Shown here: positions 27,605 to 36,541 of the stretch, one piece after another
Layout of the letters: every line of letters starts with the position of its first letter
Position numbering within the stretch: the stretch's first letter is position 1
NCBI RefSeq assembly: GCF_001536285.1
Contig: NZ_FAOZ01000034.1
Location: 35,384-99,383, forward strand
DNA from: Parafrankia irregularis
GTDB lineage: Bacteria; Actinomycetota; Actinomycetes; Frankiales; Frankiaceae
DNA length: 64,000 nucleotides
Direction of reading: 5' to 3'
The notes under the pieces: generated by a model
The model's database searches: none
Told to the model about the DNA's origin: nothing
What the model saw: the letters and a program-made list of their open reading frames with translations, nothing else
Made by a program: the position numbers and the translations under genes

Positions 27605-28462
27605 TCATCCCAGATGCGCGGCCTCGGGCGTCGTGGGTCCCGGTGTGAGCCAGCGTTCGCGGTATTCCGACGGGCTCTCCCCGGTCCAGGTGCGGAAGGC
27701 GCGGGCGAGCGCGCTGCCGCTGCCGAACCCCACCTCGACGGCGATCTCGCCGACCGACATCGTCGATGTACTGAGCATGGCCATGGCCCGGAACAGCCGC
27801 GCCTGCCGCAGATGGTCCCGCCACGTCTGGCCGAGCACCGCCGCGAATCGGCGCCGCAGCGCGCGCTCGGAGATGCCGACGGCCCGGCACACCGAGACCG
27901 CGTCGGCGTCGGCGAGGTGGCCCGCCGTGTAGGCGATCACGTCCTGGACGATCACGTCGTCGCAGATCGGCAGGGACAGCGGTGCCGTGTGGGCGAGCTG
28001 CTGGCGGACGACCCCGGCCAGCGCGTGGAAGAAGATGCCGGCCTCGGCGGCGTCATCCGTCGCCCCGCTTTCCCCGCACGCCCCGCTCGCCCTGCTCTCA
28101 CCGTGAATGGGCCACCGCACCGCGTACCGCATCATCTCCCGCAGCACCGGCGGTACGGCGATGATGGCCGTTCGTGTCTGTGGGAAGGCGAACTCCGCGG
28201 GGTCGAAGAAGACCGCGATCGTGGTCACGTCCCGCAGTAACGGCGCATGTTCGACGCCGGCCGGAATCCACGCCGCGTGCAGGGGCGGCAGAAGGTAATG
28301 CGTCTGCGGGGTGTAAATCTCGGCCAGGCCGTCGACGGCGTACTCGATCTCGTGCAGGTCATGCCGATGCCAGTAGGAAATCGGTTCGGTCGCGCGATGT
28401 TCCACGGTACCGGCGGTGACCGTCACGCTCCGGCGCATCGGTATCAGTGGCGCGTCGGGCAC
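27605..28462 (-). CDS. AraC-family transcriptional regulator
   Basis: 285 residues. N-terminal cupin-type sensor (YWHRHDLHEIEYAVDGLAEIYTP...LHAAWIPAGVEHAP) and a C-terminal pair of HTHs (ADAVSVCRAVGISERALRRRFAAVLGQTW...MSVGEIAVEVGFGSGSALARAFRTWTGESPSEYRERW). This is the AraC type with the HARHDLHQL-like effector domain. Its target is unknown; neighbours give no clear hint. Confidence 0.9.
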   Translation of the reverse strand: MPDAPLIPMRRSVTVTAGTVEHRATEPISYWHRHDLHEIEYAVDGLAEIYTPQTHYLLPPLHAAWIPAGVEHAPLLRDVTTIAVFFDPAEFAFPQTRTAIIAVPPVLREMMRYAVRWPIHGESRASGACGESGATDDAAEAGIFFHALAGVVRQQLAHTAPLSLPICDDVIVQDVIAYTAGHLADADAVSVCRAVGISERALRRRFAAVLGQTWRDHLRQARLFRAMAMLSTSTMSVGEIAVEVGFGSGSALARAFRTWTGESPSEYRERWLTPGPTTPEAAHLG

Positions 28463-28666
28463 GACCGGATCGTAGTTCGGGGCGCCGCCTGCCCGAAAGC
28501 GATCTGGCCGTCGGGGTGGGCAATCGGGCCGTTCGGGTCGTACCCCGGTGTCGAGATCCCCCTACTGTCGTGCACGCCGGCGGGCCGAGGGGCCGGCCTG
28601 GCGACCGGCCCGCGACCCCGCGGTCCGCGTTCGCGGATCTCTGCCGCCGAGGAGACGACGAGACCA

Positions 28667-29143
28667 TTGGACGAGCGAGACTTCCGGTCCGCGGCGATGG
28701 CGTTGGCCGCGATGGACCACCTGGGCGTGCCCGAGCTGAGGACCCTCTACAAGCTGGAACGGACCGCGGCCCGGCTTTACGAGCGACTGGCCGACCGGAT
28801 CGACGACGGCGAGGCCGCGGAACTGGTCCGCCGAAACGCGAGGGAGGAACTGGGGCACGCCAATCGGGTGTGTCGCGCTCTCACCCTCAAAACCGGCCAT
28901 CCCTTCCAGCCGACGCCGGACCTGGATGAGGGCTACCCGGTCGAGGCCCCCGCCATGGTGGACGCGGCACTGCTGGCCGCCGTCGTCGCCGGGGAACGCG
29001 CGGGAGACGCGGACTACCAGCGGTGGGCGGACGCGGAGCCCGACCCCGAGGTCGCCCGCCTCCTGCGGGCCAGCGGACGCGAGGAGGCCGGCCACGCCGA
29101 TCGCTTCCTCCAGGCGATCGACCTGCTCGGCGCGGGCCACTGA
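28667..29143 (+). CDS. Ferritin-like domain protein
   Basis: 158 residues. A TTG start at 28667 with GGAG upstream is preferred; ATG 28697 would shorten it by ten residues. Four-helix ferritin-like pattern: LGVPELRTLYKLERTAARLYERLADRI, then RRNAREELGHANRVCRAL, then AERAGDADYQRWAD-like helix, then RASGREEAGHADRFLQAI. The two ExxH motifs (EELGH, EEAGH) are suitable diiron ligands, with Glu residues in helices 1 and 3. It may bind or oxidise iron or detoxify peroxide; not established. Confidence 0.72.
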   Translation: MDERDFRSAAMALAAMDHLGVPELRTLYKLERTAARLYERLADRIDDGEAAELVRRNAREELGHANRVCRALTLKTGHPFQPTPDLDEGYPVEAPAMVDAALLAAVVAGERAGDADYQRWADAEPDPEVARLLRASGREEAGHADRFLQAIDLLGAGH

Positions 29144-29232
29144 CAACGCGGAAAATCTCCCTGTCTGCACTGTCGTTCCATCGTTCTCCCGGCTGTCTCA
29201 CGACTGTCTCCCTGCACTTCCAGGAGGAAGCC

Positions 29233-29619
29233 ATGGCATTTGATGGTGTCTCGCACCTGAGCCTCACCGTGACGGACCTCGACCGAAGCACCGCCTGGTA
29301 TCGGGACGTTCTCGACTGGAAGGAACTGGTCCGCGACCGCGGCGAAACGACGACGTTCGCCCACGGAGTGCTTCCCGGCGGGCTGAGCATCGTCCTGCGT
29401 CAACACGATCAACCGGGCGCGACCGCCTTCGACGAGACCCGGCCCGGCCTGGACCATCTGTCGTTCTCGGTGTCGGAACCGGCGGACCTGGACCGGCTGG
29501 TGTCAAGGCTCGCCGGCATCGGCGCCGTGTTCACCCCGACCCAGGAGCTGCCGTTCGGGCGGCTGCTCGCCTTCCGCGACCCGGACAACATCGCGCTGGA
29601 GGCACTCCTGCCCGGGTGA
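29233..29619 (+). CDS. VOC-superfamily (glyoxalase-fold) protein
   Basis: 128 residues, ATG with CAGGAGG upstream. Motifs: VSHLSLTVTDLDRSTAWYRDVLDWKEL, HGVLPGGLSIVLRQH, GLDHLSFSVSEPADLDRLVSRL and RDPDNIALEALLP. Metal-ligand positions His (HLSL), His (DHLSF) and Glu (LEAL) are all present. Typical VOC metalloprotein of unknown substrate; may act in resistance or catabolism. It follows the ferritin-like gene by 89 bases on the same strand. Confidence 0.85.
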   Translation: MAFDGVSHLSLTVTDLDRSTAWYRDVLDWKELVRDRGETTTFAHGVLPGGLSIVLRQHDQPGATAFDETRPGLDHLSFSVSEPADLDRLVSRLAGIGAVFTPTQELPFGRLLAFRDPDNIALEALLPG

Positions 29620-30021
29620 GGGCATTGTGGCCGGAGGGGGAGGACACCGTGGCGACCGCTGCGGGGAGCCTCCTGCCGGCCATGCTGTCACCGCCGCGGG
29701 CGTACCCAGCCAGGGTCCACCTCGCCGCGGACGGGGCGTGCCGCCGGAAACGCGGTTCGTCACGGCGAATTCGGTGAATGGCATCCCTGGCTACGCGGTG
29801 TTCCAGTGCTGAAGCTCGAATGGATGCCGTAGATCGAATCGACCGGTTTACCGCGCGGCGGTGCCGCCGCCGCTTTCGGTCGGGAACTGCCCGGTCGGAA
29901 CCGGACGGGTATCCCCTCTCCGGGGCTTCGGCGCTCGGCCGTAGGATCCGCGCCGTGCCACATGAAATGGGTAGGCTCACCGCGGTGGTCCGTAAATCCC
30001 GTCGAATGACGGGTTTCCGCC
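29620..30021. other. Intergenic region upstream of the WD40 kinase
   Basis: About 400 bases. The only structure seen is a somewhat lower GC content near 29760-29850. No gene, terminator or clear promoter is recognised. Confidence 0.35.
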
Positions 30022-32358
30022 GTGTTGGTTGACCGGGCGCGGGTGGAAGCGGCGCTGCCCGGCTACGAGCTGGGTGAGCAGCTGGGTGCGGGCGGCTTCG
30101 GGCTGGTGCTGGCCGCTTCGCACCGTCGTATGGCCCGCGACGTCGCCATCAAGGTGCTCGCCGGAGCTGGTCGGGTCGGGGATGAGCTCGCGCCTGGGCT
30201 CGGGGAGGACCGGGCTGCGGCGGGCATCGCCAGTGAAGCGGTCATTCTGGCGAACCTGGATCATCCGCACATTGTCAGGGTGTACGACTATCTTGAGTTC
30301 GATGACCTTCGCCTGATTGTCATGGAGAGGCTTTCCGGGGGGCCGCTCAGCAGTCATCTGAATGTCCTGGGCGGGCCGCGGGCATGTGCCGTCGGCCTCG
30401 CGGTGGCCAGTGCGCTCACCTGCGCGCATGGTCACGGTGTTCTGCACCGTGACATCAAGCCGGAGAACATGCTTTTCGACGCGGCGCGGCTGTTGAAGGT
30501 CGCCGACTTCGGGATCGCGAAACTGGTGACCGGCCCGGAGGCGATGGCCAGCGCGGTGGTCGGCACTCCGCTTTTCATGGCTCCCGAGCAGATGGCGGCC
30601 GGCCGGTTGAGTGCGGCCACCGACCTTTATTCACTCGGAGTGGTCCTGCATCTGCTGTTGTCGGGTGGCACGGCGGCGGTGAACGGGTCGGCCGTCGTGC
30701 CACCGGTGGTGTGGCAGGATCATCTGGCCGCCCGGCGCCTGCTGCCGGATGACGTGCCGGCGCCGGTCGCGGCGGTGGTGCTGCGGGCGCTCGCAGAGGA
30801 CCCGGCGCAGCGTCCGGCCTCGGCCCGGGAACTGGCGATGGAGCTGGCCGAGGCCGCCGCTGGTTCCTACGGCAGCGGGTGGATCGCCCGCACGGGCCTG
30901 GTGCTCTACCTGGACGAGGCGGTCCGCTCGGTTGCCGAGCGGGAGTCGCCTTCGCCGCTTCCACGCCCACCGGCGGCCGGGGCGGCATCCGGTGAGTCGG
31001 CGGCGGGCACGCCGGTAGTGGGCACGCCGGACCCGGATGGGTCCGCTTCAGGCGCCGCTGCCCCTGACCTGCCTGCCCCTGACCTGCCTGCCCCTGACCT
31101 GTCGGCTCGCGACCTGTCGGCTCGCGAAACCCCCGTTCCGGGCGGGTCGCAGACTCCTCGCCCCGGTGCGGCACGACGTAAGCACCGCGCCCCTGCTGTT
31201 CCCGGCAAGAGCGGTCGAGGCCTGAACCGGCGGAGCCTCCTGATCGGCGTTCCCGCCGCCGCGGCTGTCGCGGCCGCCGGCGTCGGCGCGGCGGTCGCCG
31301 TGAACCGGGCCCGCGACAGCACCCCGGACGAACCTGTTCTACGTCCGCTCGGCGAACCACTGCCTGGTCATACCGGCTGGATCACCTCCCTGGTGGCCTT
31401 CCCGGATGGTCGGACCCTGGCCAGCGGCAGCAGCGATGGCACGGTCCGGCTGTGGGATGTCTCGGATCCGGCGCACCCGCGCGGGATGTGGGCGTCGCCG
31501 GACCTCGGCGAGGGAGTGCTGTCGCTGGCGTTGTCCACCAACGGATATCAGCTCGTGAGCGGGCACTGGGACCGGAAGGTTCGGATGTGGAACGTCCGCG
31601 ACCCCGAGAACCCGGCCGAGATCGCCATCCGCCTGCCGGCCGGCAGGGACCGGGTGACGTCGGTGAGTTTCGGCGATGACCCGCGCATCCTGGTCTGCGG
31701 GGGCCAGTTCGGCGAGGTGCGGATCTGGAATGTGGCCGACCCGACGAACCCGGGCCAACTCGGCCTCTTCGACGCTGTGCAGAACACGGTTGGCACGGTG
31801 CCGAGCGTGGCCGACAGCCGGCAGGGCAAGATCACCTGGGTGCGGCCGACGCTCGCCCCGTACGCCACGCTCGTCGTGGCCTACGACGGCGAGGCGATCC
31901 AGCTCTGGGACCTGCCGGCCCTCGACGCCCCGTCGCGGATCCCACGGCCCCTACGCGGGCACAGCGGCGAGGTGCACGGATTCGCCTTCTCCCCGGACGG
32001 GCTCGTGCTCGCCTCCGGGGGCAAGGACCTCGACATCCGCCTGTGGGATCTGACCAACGCGACCGATCCGAAGACGCTCGGCAAGCCGCTGACCGGGCAC
32101 AAGAGCAGAGTGTGGGCGCTGGCGTTCTCCAGCGACAGAAACCGGCTGGTGAGCGGTAGCTGGGACCGGACCATCCGCCTGTGGGGTGTGGAGAATCCGG
32201 CGGCCCCGCGGCTGGTGGCGAAGTCCGGCACCGACCACAAGGACCAACTGCTGGCTGTCGCGTTCGCGCCGGACGGCCGCACCGTCTTCAGCGGATGCAA
32301 GGGAGGTGAGATAAGGGTGTGGGACGTCTCCGGTCATTTCGCCGGCACGGCACCGTGA
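30022..32358 (+). CDS. Receptor-type Ser/Thr protein kinase with extracytoplasmic WD40 propeller
   Basis: 778 residues, GTG start (TTG 30025 also possible). Kinase domain at about 15-285: glycine loop LGAGGFG, Lys in VAIKVL, catalytic HRDIKPEN (about 142), DFG, and the APEQ activation-loop end. A Pro/Ala linker with repeated DLPAP and DLSAR units follows. A membrane helix is at about 408-428 (LLIGVPAAAAVAAAGVGAAVAV), and about seven WD40 repeats run from 446 to the end (LPGHTGWITSLVAFPDGRTLASGSSDGTVRLWDV). Its kinase core is close to that of the TIR-kinase at 49684. Ligand and substrates unknown. Confidence 0.92.
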   Translation: MLVDRARVEAALPGYELGEQLGAGGFGLVLAASHRRMARDVAIKVLAGAGRVGDELAPGLGEDRAAAGIASEAVILANLDHPHIVRVYDYLEFDDLRLIVMERLSGGPLSSHLNVLGGPRACAVGLAVASALTCAHGHGVLHRDIKPENMLFDAARLLKVADFGIAKLVTGPEAMASAVVGTPLFMAPEQMAAGRLSAATDLYSLGVVLHLLLSGGTAAVNGSAVVPPVVWQDHLAARRLLPDDVPAPVAAVVLRALAEDPAQRPASARELAMELAEAAAGSYGSGWIARTGLVLYLDEAVRSVAERESPSPLPRPPAAGAASGESAAGTPVVGTPDPDGSASGAAAPDLPAPDLPAPDLSARDLSARETPVPGGSQTPRPGAARRKHRAPAVPGKSGRGLNRRSLLIGVPAAAAVAAAGVGAAVAVNRARDSTPDEPVLRPLGEPLPGHTGWITSLVAFPDGRTLASGSSDGTVRLWDVSDPAHPRGMWASPDLGEGVLSLALSTNGYQLVSGHWDRKVRMWNVRDPENPAEIAIRLPAGRDRVTSVSFGDDPRILVCGGQFGEVRIWNVADPTNPGQLGLFDAVQNTVGTVPSVADSRQGKITWVRPTLAPYATLVVAYDGEAIQLWDLPALDAPSRIPRPLRGHSGEVHGFAFSPDGLVLASGGKDLDIRLWDLTNATDPKTLGKPLTGHKSRVWALAFSSDRNRLVSGSWDRTIRLWGVENPAAPRLVAKSGTDHKDQLLAVAFAPDGRTVFSGCKGGEIRVWDVSGHFAGTAP

Positions 32359-32361
32359 TGT

Positions 32362-32898
32362 TCAGCGCACGACGTCGGCGAGGGCCTCGTCACCCAGCCC
32401 GATGGCGTCGTAGTGCCGGCGGGCCGTTTCCAGCTTGGTGAAGACGTCCTCATATCCGACCGCGCTGCCGTCGGGATCGACGTACACGTACGACCCCGAG
32501 ACGTGAAAGAGGGTCACCATCTCGTCGACGTCCTCGGGGACAACCAGGGTGTGCGTCTCTCCGGGTGGCTCGAAAGCGTAGCCGCCCGCCGTCGCGACCC
32601 AGTCGTGCTCGAGGTAGTGCCAGCGCCCACGCAGGGTGAACGCATGGACGGGCCCGGCATGCCGATGCCGCGACAGAACCCCGCTGCGCCGAACCCGCAG
32701 CAGATTGACGTAGTACCCCTGAGTGACGCACAGGAACAGTGGACGGAAGTCCACACCGGGCGCCTGCGGAACCCAGAGCTCCTCATCGCAGTCCAGATCG
32801 AGGGCGTCGGCGATGACGACATCCGAAACCATGCCGGGTGGCTGTGGCCCGCGATAGGCAACCCGTTCGTCGACCTCGGCCTGACCAGTCGGCGCCAT
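32362..32898 (-). CDS. Cupin, 2,4'-dihydroxyacetophenone dioxygenase-like
   Basis: 178 residues from ATG 32898 with GAGG at six bases; ATG 32916 is an alternative. Two tandem cupin-type halves. Metal-binding candidates are the His residues in VLSRHRHAGPVHAF and GETHTLV, and the sequence FLCVTQGYYVNLLRVRRSG plus VSGSYVYVDPDG matches the DAD-like family. Those enzymes cleave the ketone side chain of hydroxylated acetophenones with O2. Actual substrate is unknown. Ends three bases from the convergent kinase gene. Confidence 0.72.
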   Translation of the reverse strand: MAPTGQAEVDERVAYRGPQPPGMVSDVVIADALDLDCDEELWVPQAPGVDFRPLFLCVTQGYYVNLLRVRRSGVLSRHRHAGPVHAFTLRGRWHYLEHDWVATAGGYAFEPPGETHTLVVPEDVDEMVTLFHVSGSYVYVDPDGSAVGYEDVFTKLETARRHYDAIGLGDEALADVVR

Positions 32899-33518
32899 GG
32901 CAACCTCGTTCCTCATGGTCGCGCTCAGGTGCCCCCAGCTTCGCGCGCGCGATTTCACGGTTACGGCGGGAATACTCCGCGGCTTGGACCCCGCTGCCGG
33001 GAGAGGGGCCCGCAACACTGTTTCCGGTCTGTACCACCGTAGCGCTGCTCAGCCAGGTGTAAACCGGACGTCTGTGCAGCGTAAGGCTTCCTGATTCGCC
33101 GGGTCCGCGTAGGTATGAAGAGAGATCCATCACCTTTGTGGGTATCCGGAGCAAGGGCTGCGGTCAGCGGCTTCTGTTTTCGGCCGGTCCGGTGGATTGT
33201 GTGATCCGGTGCCGGGTCGAGGGATTTCTCGCGCACCCCGCAGGCTCGGACCTCCCGCTCTGCTGTTACCGCAGATGCGGTCTTGGGTGCCACACTGCCA
33301 CTCATCTGCTGTTTTGGCCCGGCCATCGCAATCGGGAGTTCAGCGGGTGGGCGATGGCGCGCACGGCCTGGTGGTCCCCAGGGCGCTCTCCGGTGGATCG
33401 CCGTGCGATGGATCACATGCGCGCGAGCCGTCGACTGGTGGCGCTCACCGACTGGCGGTCGGGCAGGTGGCGGGACCGGTGCGCGCGGAAGTGCCGGGAA
33501 TATGCGATCCTGCGGATC
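32899..33518. other. Intergenic region upstream of the molybdopterin oxidoreductase
   Basis: About 620 bases. The downstream frame is open up to 33138, but that stretch lacks any family sequence. No riboswitch-like or terminator structure was recognised. Confidence 0.35.
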
Positions 33519-35948
33519 ATGGCCACCAAACCGGAAGTGAACCCGACGACCGGATCGGTCACCGCGCTGCGGATCTGCCCGTTGTGCGAGGCGACCTGCG
33601 GATTGGAACTACAGATTGCCGGCGGTCGGGTCAGGACCGCCCGTGGTGACGCGAACCATCCCCTGAGTCGCGGCTACCTCTGCCCCAAAGGCGCATCGTT
33701 TCCCGCGCTGCTGAACGACCCCGACCGACTGCGTCGCCCGCTGGTTCGGGACCGGTCGACCGGTGCTCACCGCGAGGTGAGCTGGGCCGAGGCCTTCGCC
33801 GCCGTCCACGCCGGGCTGAGCCGGGTTGTCGGCGCCCACGGCTCGGACGCGGTGGCGCTCTATTCGGGAAATCCGAACGCCCACACGATGGCCGGCTCCC
33901 AGCACCTGCCCGCCTTCGCCCGTGCGCTGCGTACCCGCTCGCTGTTCAGTGCCTCGACGGTCGACCAGATGCCGATGCATGTGGCGTGTGGCCTGGTGTT
34001 CGGCCATCCCGGCCTGATCCCGGTGCCCGATCTGGACCGCACCGGCTACCTGCTGGTTCTCGGGGCGAATCCGGCGGTGTCCAACGGCAGCCTGTGCACG
34101 GCTCCCGACTTCGCGGGCCGGCTGGCGGCGATCCGGTCGCGGGGCGGGAAGGTCGTCGTGGTCGACCCGCGGCGGACCCGTACGGCGACGCTCGCCGACG
34201 AGCACCTGCCGATCCGGCCCGGCTCCGACGCCCGCTGGCTGTTGGCGATCGTCAACGTGCTCGCCGCCGAAGGCCTGATCCGGCTGCGCGCGCTGGCCGG
34301 CCACGTCACGGGGGTCGAGCGGGTCGTCGAGCTCGCCGCGCCGTTCACGCCGGAGGCGGTCGAGGCGAGCTGCGGCATCCCGGCTGACACGACCCGGCGG
34401 ATTGCCCGCGAGCTGGCGGCGGCACCGCAGGGGGCCGTCTACGGCCGGATGGGCACCACGACCGTCGAGTTCGGGGCGACGACCAGCTGGCTGACCCTGG
34501 TGCTGAACGTGCTCACCGGCAACCTGGACGCACCCGGCGGCATGATGTTCGGCCGCGGCGCGCACGGTCGGGCCGACCGCGTGCCGGCAGGGCCAGCGGG
34601 GCAGCCCGGGCGGCCCGGCGGCGGCCGTGGGTGGAGCATCGGGCGCTGGCGCACCAGGGTGCGCCAGCTGCCCGAGGTCATGGGGGAGCTGCCGGTCGCC
34701 GCGCTGGCGGAGGAGATCGACACTCCGGGCGAGGGACGGCTGCGGGCCCTGTTCACCGTCGCCGGCAACCCGGCCCTGTCCACGCCGGACTCCGGCCGGC
34801 TCGCCGCGGCCCTGGCCCAGCTCGACTTCATGGTGAGTGTCGACCCCTACCTGAACGAGACGTCCCGGCATGCGGATGTGGTGCTCCCGCCGACCGACTC
34901 GGCGCGTGTGGGCCACTACGACTTCAGCCTCGGCGCGCTGGCCGTCCGGACGGTGGCGGCCTACTCGCCACCGGTGCTCCCACCCGATCCGGGCGGGATG
35001 GCCGAGCACGACATCCTGGCCAGGCTCGCGCTCATCGTGCTGGCCGCCGGTGACGGCACCGGCGGCACCGGCGACGGAGGCGACGGCGGCGACCCTGGCA
35101 ACGGGGGCGACGGGGAGCTGCCGGCGGGGGTGCCGAGTGCCGACGCGGTGGCGGCCTTCCACGAGACCCTGATCAGCGACGCGTTGCGGCGTGCCGTCGG
35201 CGAACCGGGCTCGCCGGTGCTGGGGCGTGACGTCACCGAGCTACGTGCCCAGCTGGACGGTGACAGCGTTCCGGAGCTGCTGCTGGACGTCGCACTGCGC
35301 ACGGGGCACTTCGGCGACGGATTCGGCGCCCGGCCGGACGGGCTTCGTCTCACCACCCTGCTCGCGAACCCGCACGGGGTCGATCTCGGCCCGCTCACCC
35401 CGCGGCTGCCCGCCCCGCTGCGGACGGTCAGCGGGACGGTCGAGCTGTGCCCGGAGCCGATCGTGGCCGAGCTGGCCCGGCTGCGCGCCACCCTGGACGC
35501 ACCGCCCCAGGCGGCATCGCCTCCGGACTCAGGCCCCAGGCCTGCTTCGGACGCACCCGAGCTGACCCTGATCGGACGTCGTCACCTGCGGACGAACAAC
35601 AGCTGGATGCACAACGTCCCGGCGATGGCGAAGGGGCGCAACCGCTGCACGCTGCTGGTTCACCCCCTCGACGCGGCCCGCCACGGGGTGCGCGACGGTG
35701 GCTCCGCAAGAGTCACCTCCGCCGTCGGCTCACTGGACGTCGCGGTGCAGGTCAGCGACGAGATGATGGCCGGAGTCGTGTGCCTGCCCCACGGGTGGGG
35801 CCACGGGCTGGCCGGGACCAGGATGTCGGTCGCCGCGCAGCATGCCGGAGTGAACACCAACATCCTCACCGACGGCTCCCGGTTGGATCCGCTGTCGGGC
35901 ACCGCCGTGCTCAACGGCATTCCGGTGCGGGTCACCCCACTTGGCTGA
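33519..35948 (+). CDS. Molybdopterin-dependent oxidoreductase (formate dehydrogenase / nitrate reductase-like)
   Basis: 809 residues from ATG 33519. The N-terminal [4Fe-4S] motif is CPLCEATCGLELQIAGGRV...GYLCPKG. The molybdopterin domain continues with ALYSGNPNAHTMAG, YLLVLGANPAVSN, VVVVDPRRTRTATLADEHLPIRPGSDA and ends with the dinucleotide-binding domain (RRHLRTNNSWMHN...VCLPHGWGHGL). A Gly/Asp-rich insertion lies at about 515-535. It resembles the single-subunit actinobacterial CxxCxxxC oxidoreductases; electron acceptor and substrate are unclear. Its 3' end overlaps the start of a TadG-like gene by eight bases. Confidence 0.88.
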   Translation: MATKPEVNPTTGSVTALRICPLCEATCGLELQIAGGRVRTARGDANHPLSRGYLCPKGASFPALLNDPDRLRRPLVRDRSTGAHREVSWAEAFAAVHAGLSRVVGAHGSDAVALYSGNPNAHTMAGSQHLPAFARALRTRSLFSASTVDQMPMHVACGLVFGHPGLIPVPDLDRTGYLLVLGANPAVSNGSLCTAPDFAGRLAAIRSRGGKVVVVDPRRTRTATLADEHLPIRPGSDARWLLAIVNVLAAEGLIRLRALAGHVTGVERVVELAAPFTPEAVEASCGIPADTTRRIARELAAAPQGAVYGRMGTTTVEFGATTSWLTLVLNVLTGNLDAPGGMMFGRGAHGRADRVPAGPAGQPGRPGGGRGWSIGRWRTRVRQLPEVMGELPVAALAEEIDTPGEGRLRALFTVAGNPALSTPDSGRLAAALAQLDFMVSVDPYLNETSRHADVVLPPTDSARVGHYDFSLGALAVRTVAAYSPPVLPPDPGGMAEHDILARLALIVLAAGDGTGGTGDGGDGGDPGNGGDGELPAGVPSADAVAAFHETLISDALRRAVGEPGSPVLGRDVTELRAQLDGDSVPELLLDVALRTGHFGDGFGARPDGLRLTTLLANPHGVDLGPLTPRLPAPLRTVSGTVELCPEPIVAELARLRATLDAPPQAASPPDSGPRPASDAPELTLIGRRHLRTNNSWMHNVPAMAKGRNRCTLLVHPLDAARHGVRDGGSARVTSAVGSLDVAVQVSDEMMAGVVCLPHGWGHGLAGTRMSVAAQHAGVNTNILTDGSRLDPLSGTAVLNGIPVRVTPLG

Positions 35949-36456
35949 GCGGCACTCGGTGCGGCGTAGAGGAGCTCGGCTCCGAGCCCTGCCTCGGCCC
36001 GGCGGCCCGGGCCGGGGCAGGGGCCGTGATGCATCCGACGGCGGGACCATCCTGATCCTCACGCTTGGTTATCTCATGCTGGCGGCGATGCTCGCCGTGG
36101 TCGTCACCGACGTCTCGGTGGTCTACCTGGCCCGCCGGTCGGTCGCGTCCGCGGCGGACGGCGCCGCGCTCGCCGCCGTCCAGCGCATCGACGAGAACGC
36201 GATCTACAGCGCGACGGAGGACTTCGAGGCGCTGCCGCTGCGTGACATCGAGGACACCGTCGCCGACTACGAGACCCGGGCGGACCCCTCCGGCCGGACC
36301 GCCCTGAGCGCGGAGCTCGTCGACGCGGCGACCGTGCGTGTCGAGGGGGCCCGGGAGGTCCGGCTGCCCGTGGTCGGTGTGCTCGGGGTCGGGCCGATCA
36401 CCGTGCGTGCGGGAGCGCAGGCCCAGGCGAGGGTCAGGGCACCTGTCGGGCCCTGA
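35941..36456 (+). CDS. TadE/TadG-like pilus-assembly pseudopilin (orphan)
   Basis: 171 residues, TTG start overlapping the oxidoreductase gene. After a basic N-terminus comes the TadG-type sequence SDGGTILILTLGYLMLAAMLAVVVTDVSVVYLARRSVASAADGAALAAVQ, a membrane helix followed by the diagnostic AADGAALAA. The rest is extracytoplasmic. It belongs functionally with the Tad operon at 3145-7956, about 28 kb away, but is translated in tandem with an unrelated redox enzyme. Confidence 0.85.
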   Translation: MAERHSVRRRGARLRALPRPGGPGRGRGRDASDGGTILILTLGYLMLAAMLAVVVTDVSVVYLARRSVASAADGAALAAVQRIDENAIYSATEDFEALPLRDIEDTVADYETRADPSGRTALSAELVDAATVRVEGAREVRLPVVGVLGVGPITVRAGAQAQARVRAPVGP

Positions 36457-36460
36457 CCCC

Positions 36461-36518
36461 GCTCAGGTGGCCGGCCCCCCGTAGGGCCGCCTGACGGCCC
36501 CCGTAGGGCCGCCTGAGC
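36461..36518. terminator. Probable bidirectional terminator between convergent genes
   Basis: GCTCAGGTGGCC (36461) pairs with GGCCGCCTGAGC (36507) with one mismatch, and the loop carries two near-identical copies of CCCCCGTAGGGCCGCCTGA. It sits in the 85-base gap between the TadG-like gene and the convergent gene at 36542. No T-run, as is common in high-GC actinomycetes. Confidence 0.45.
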
Positions 36519-36541
36519 ATCGGAGATCTCCGCCGGCTGGC

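Noticed and set aside
32899..33518. Molybdenum-cofactor riboswitch before the molybdopterin enzyme
   Set aside because: I could not build the conserved core or stems by eye; no support.
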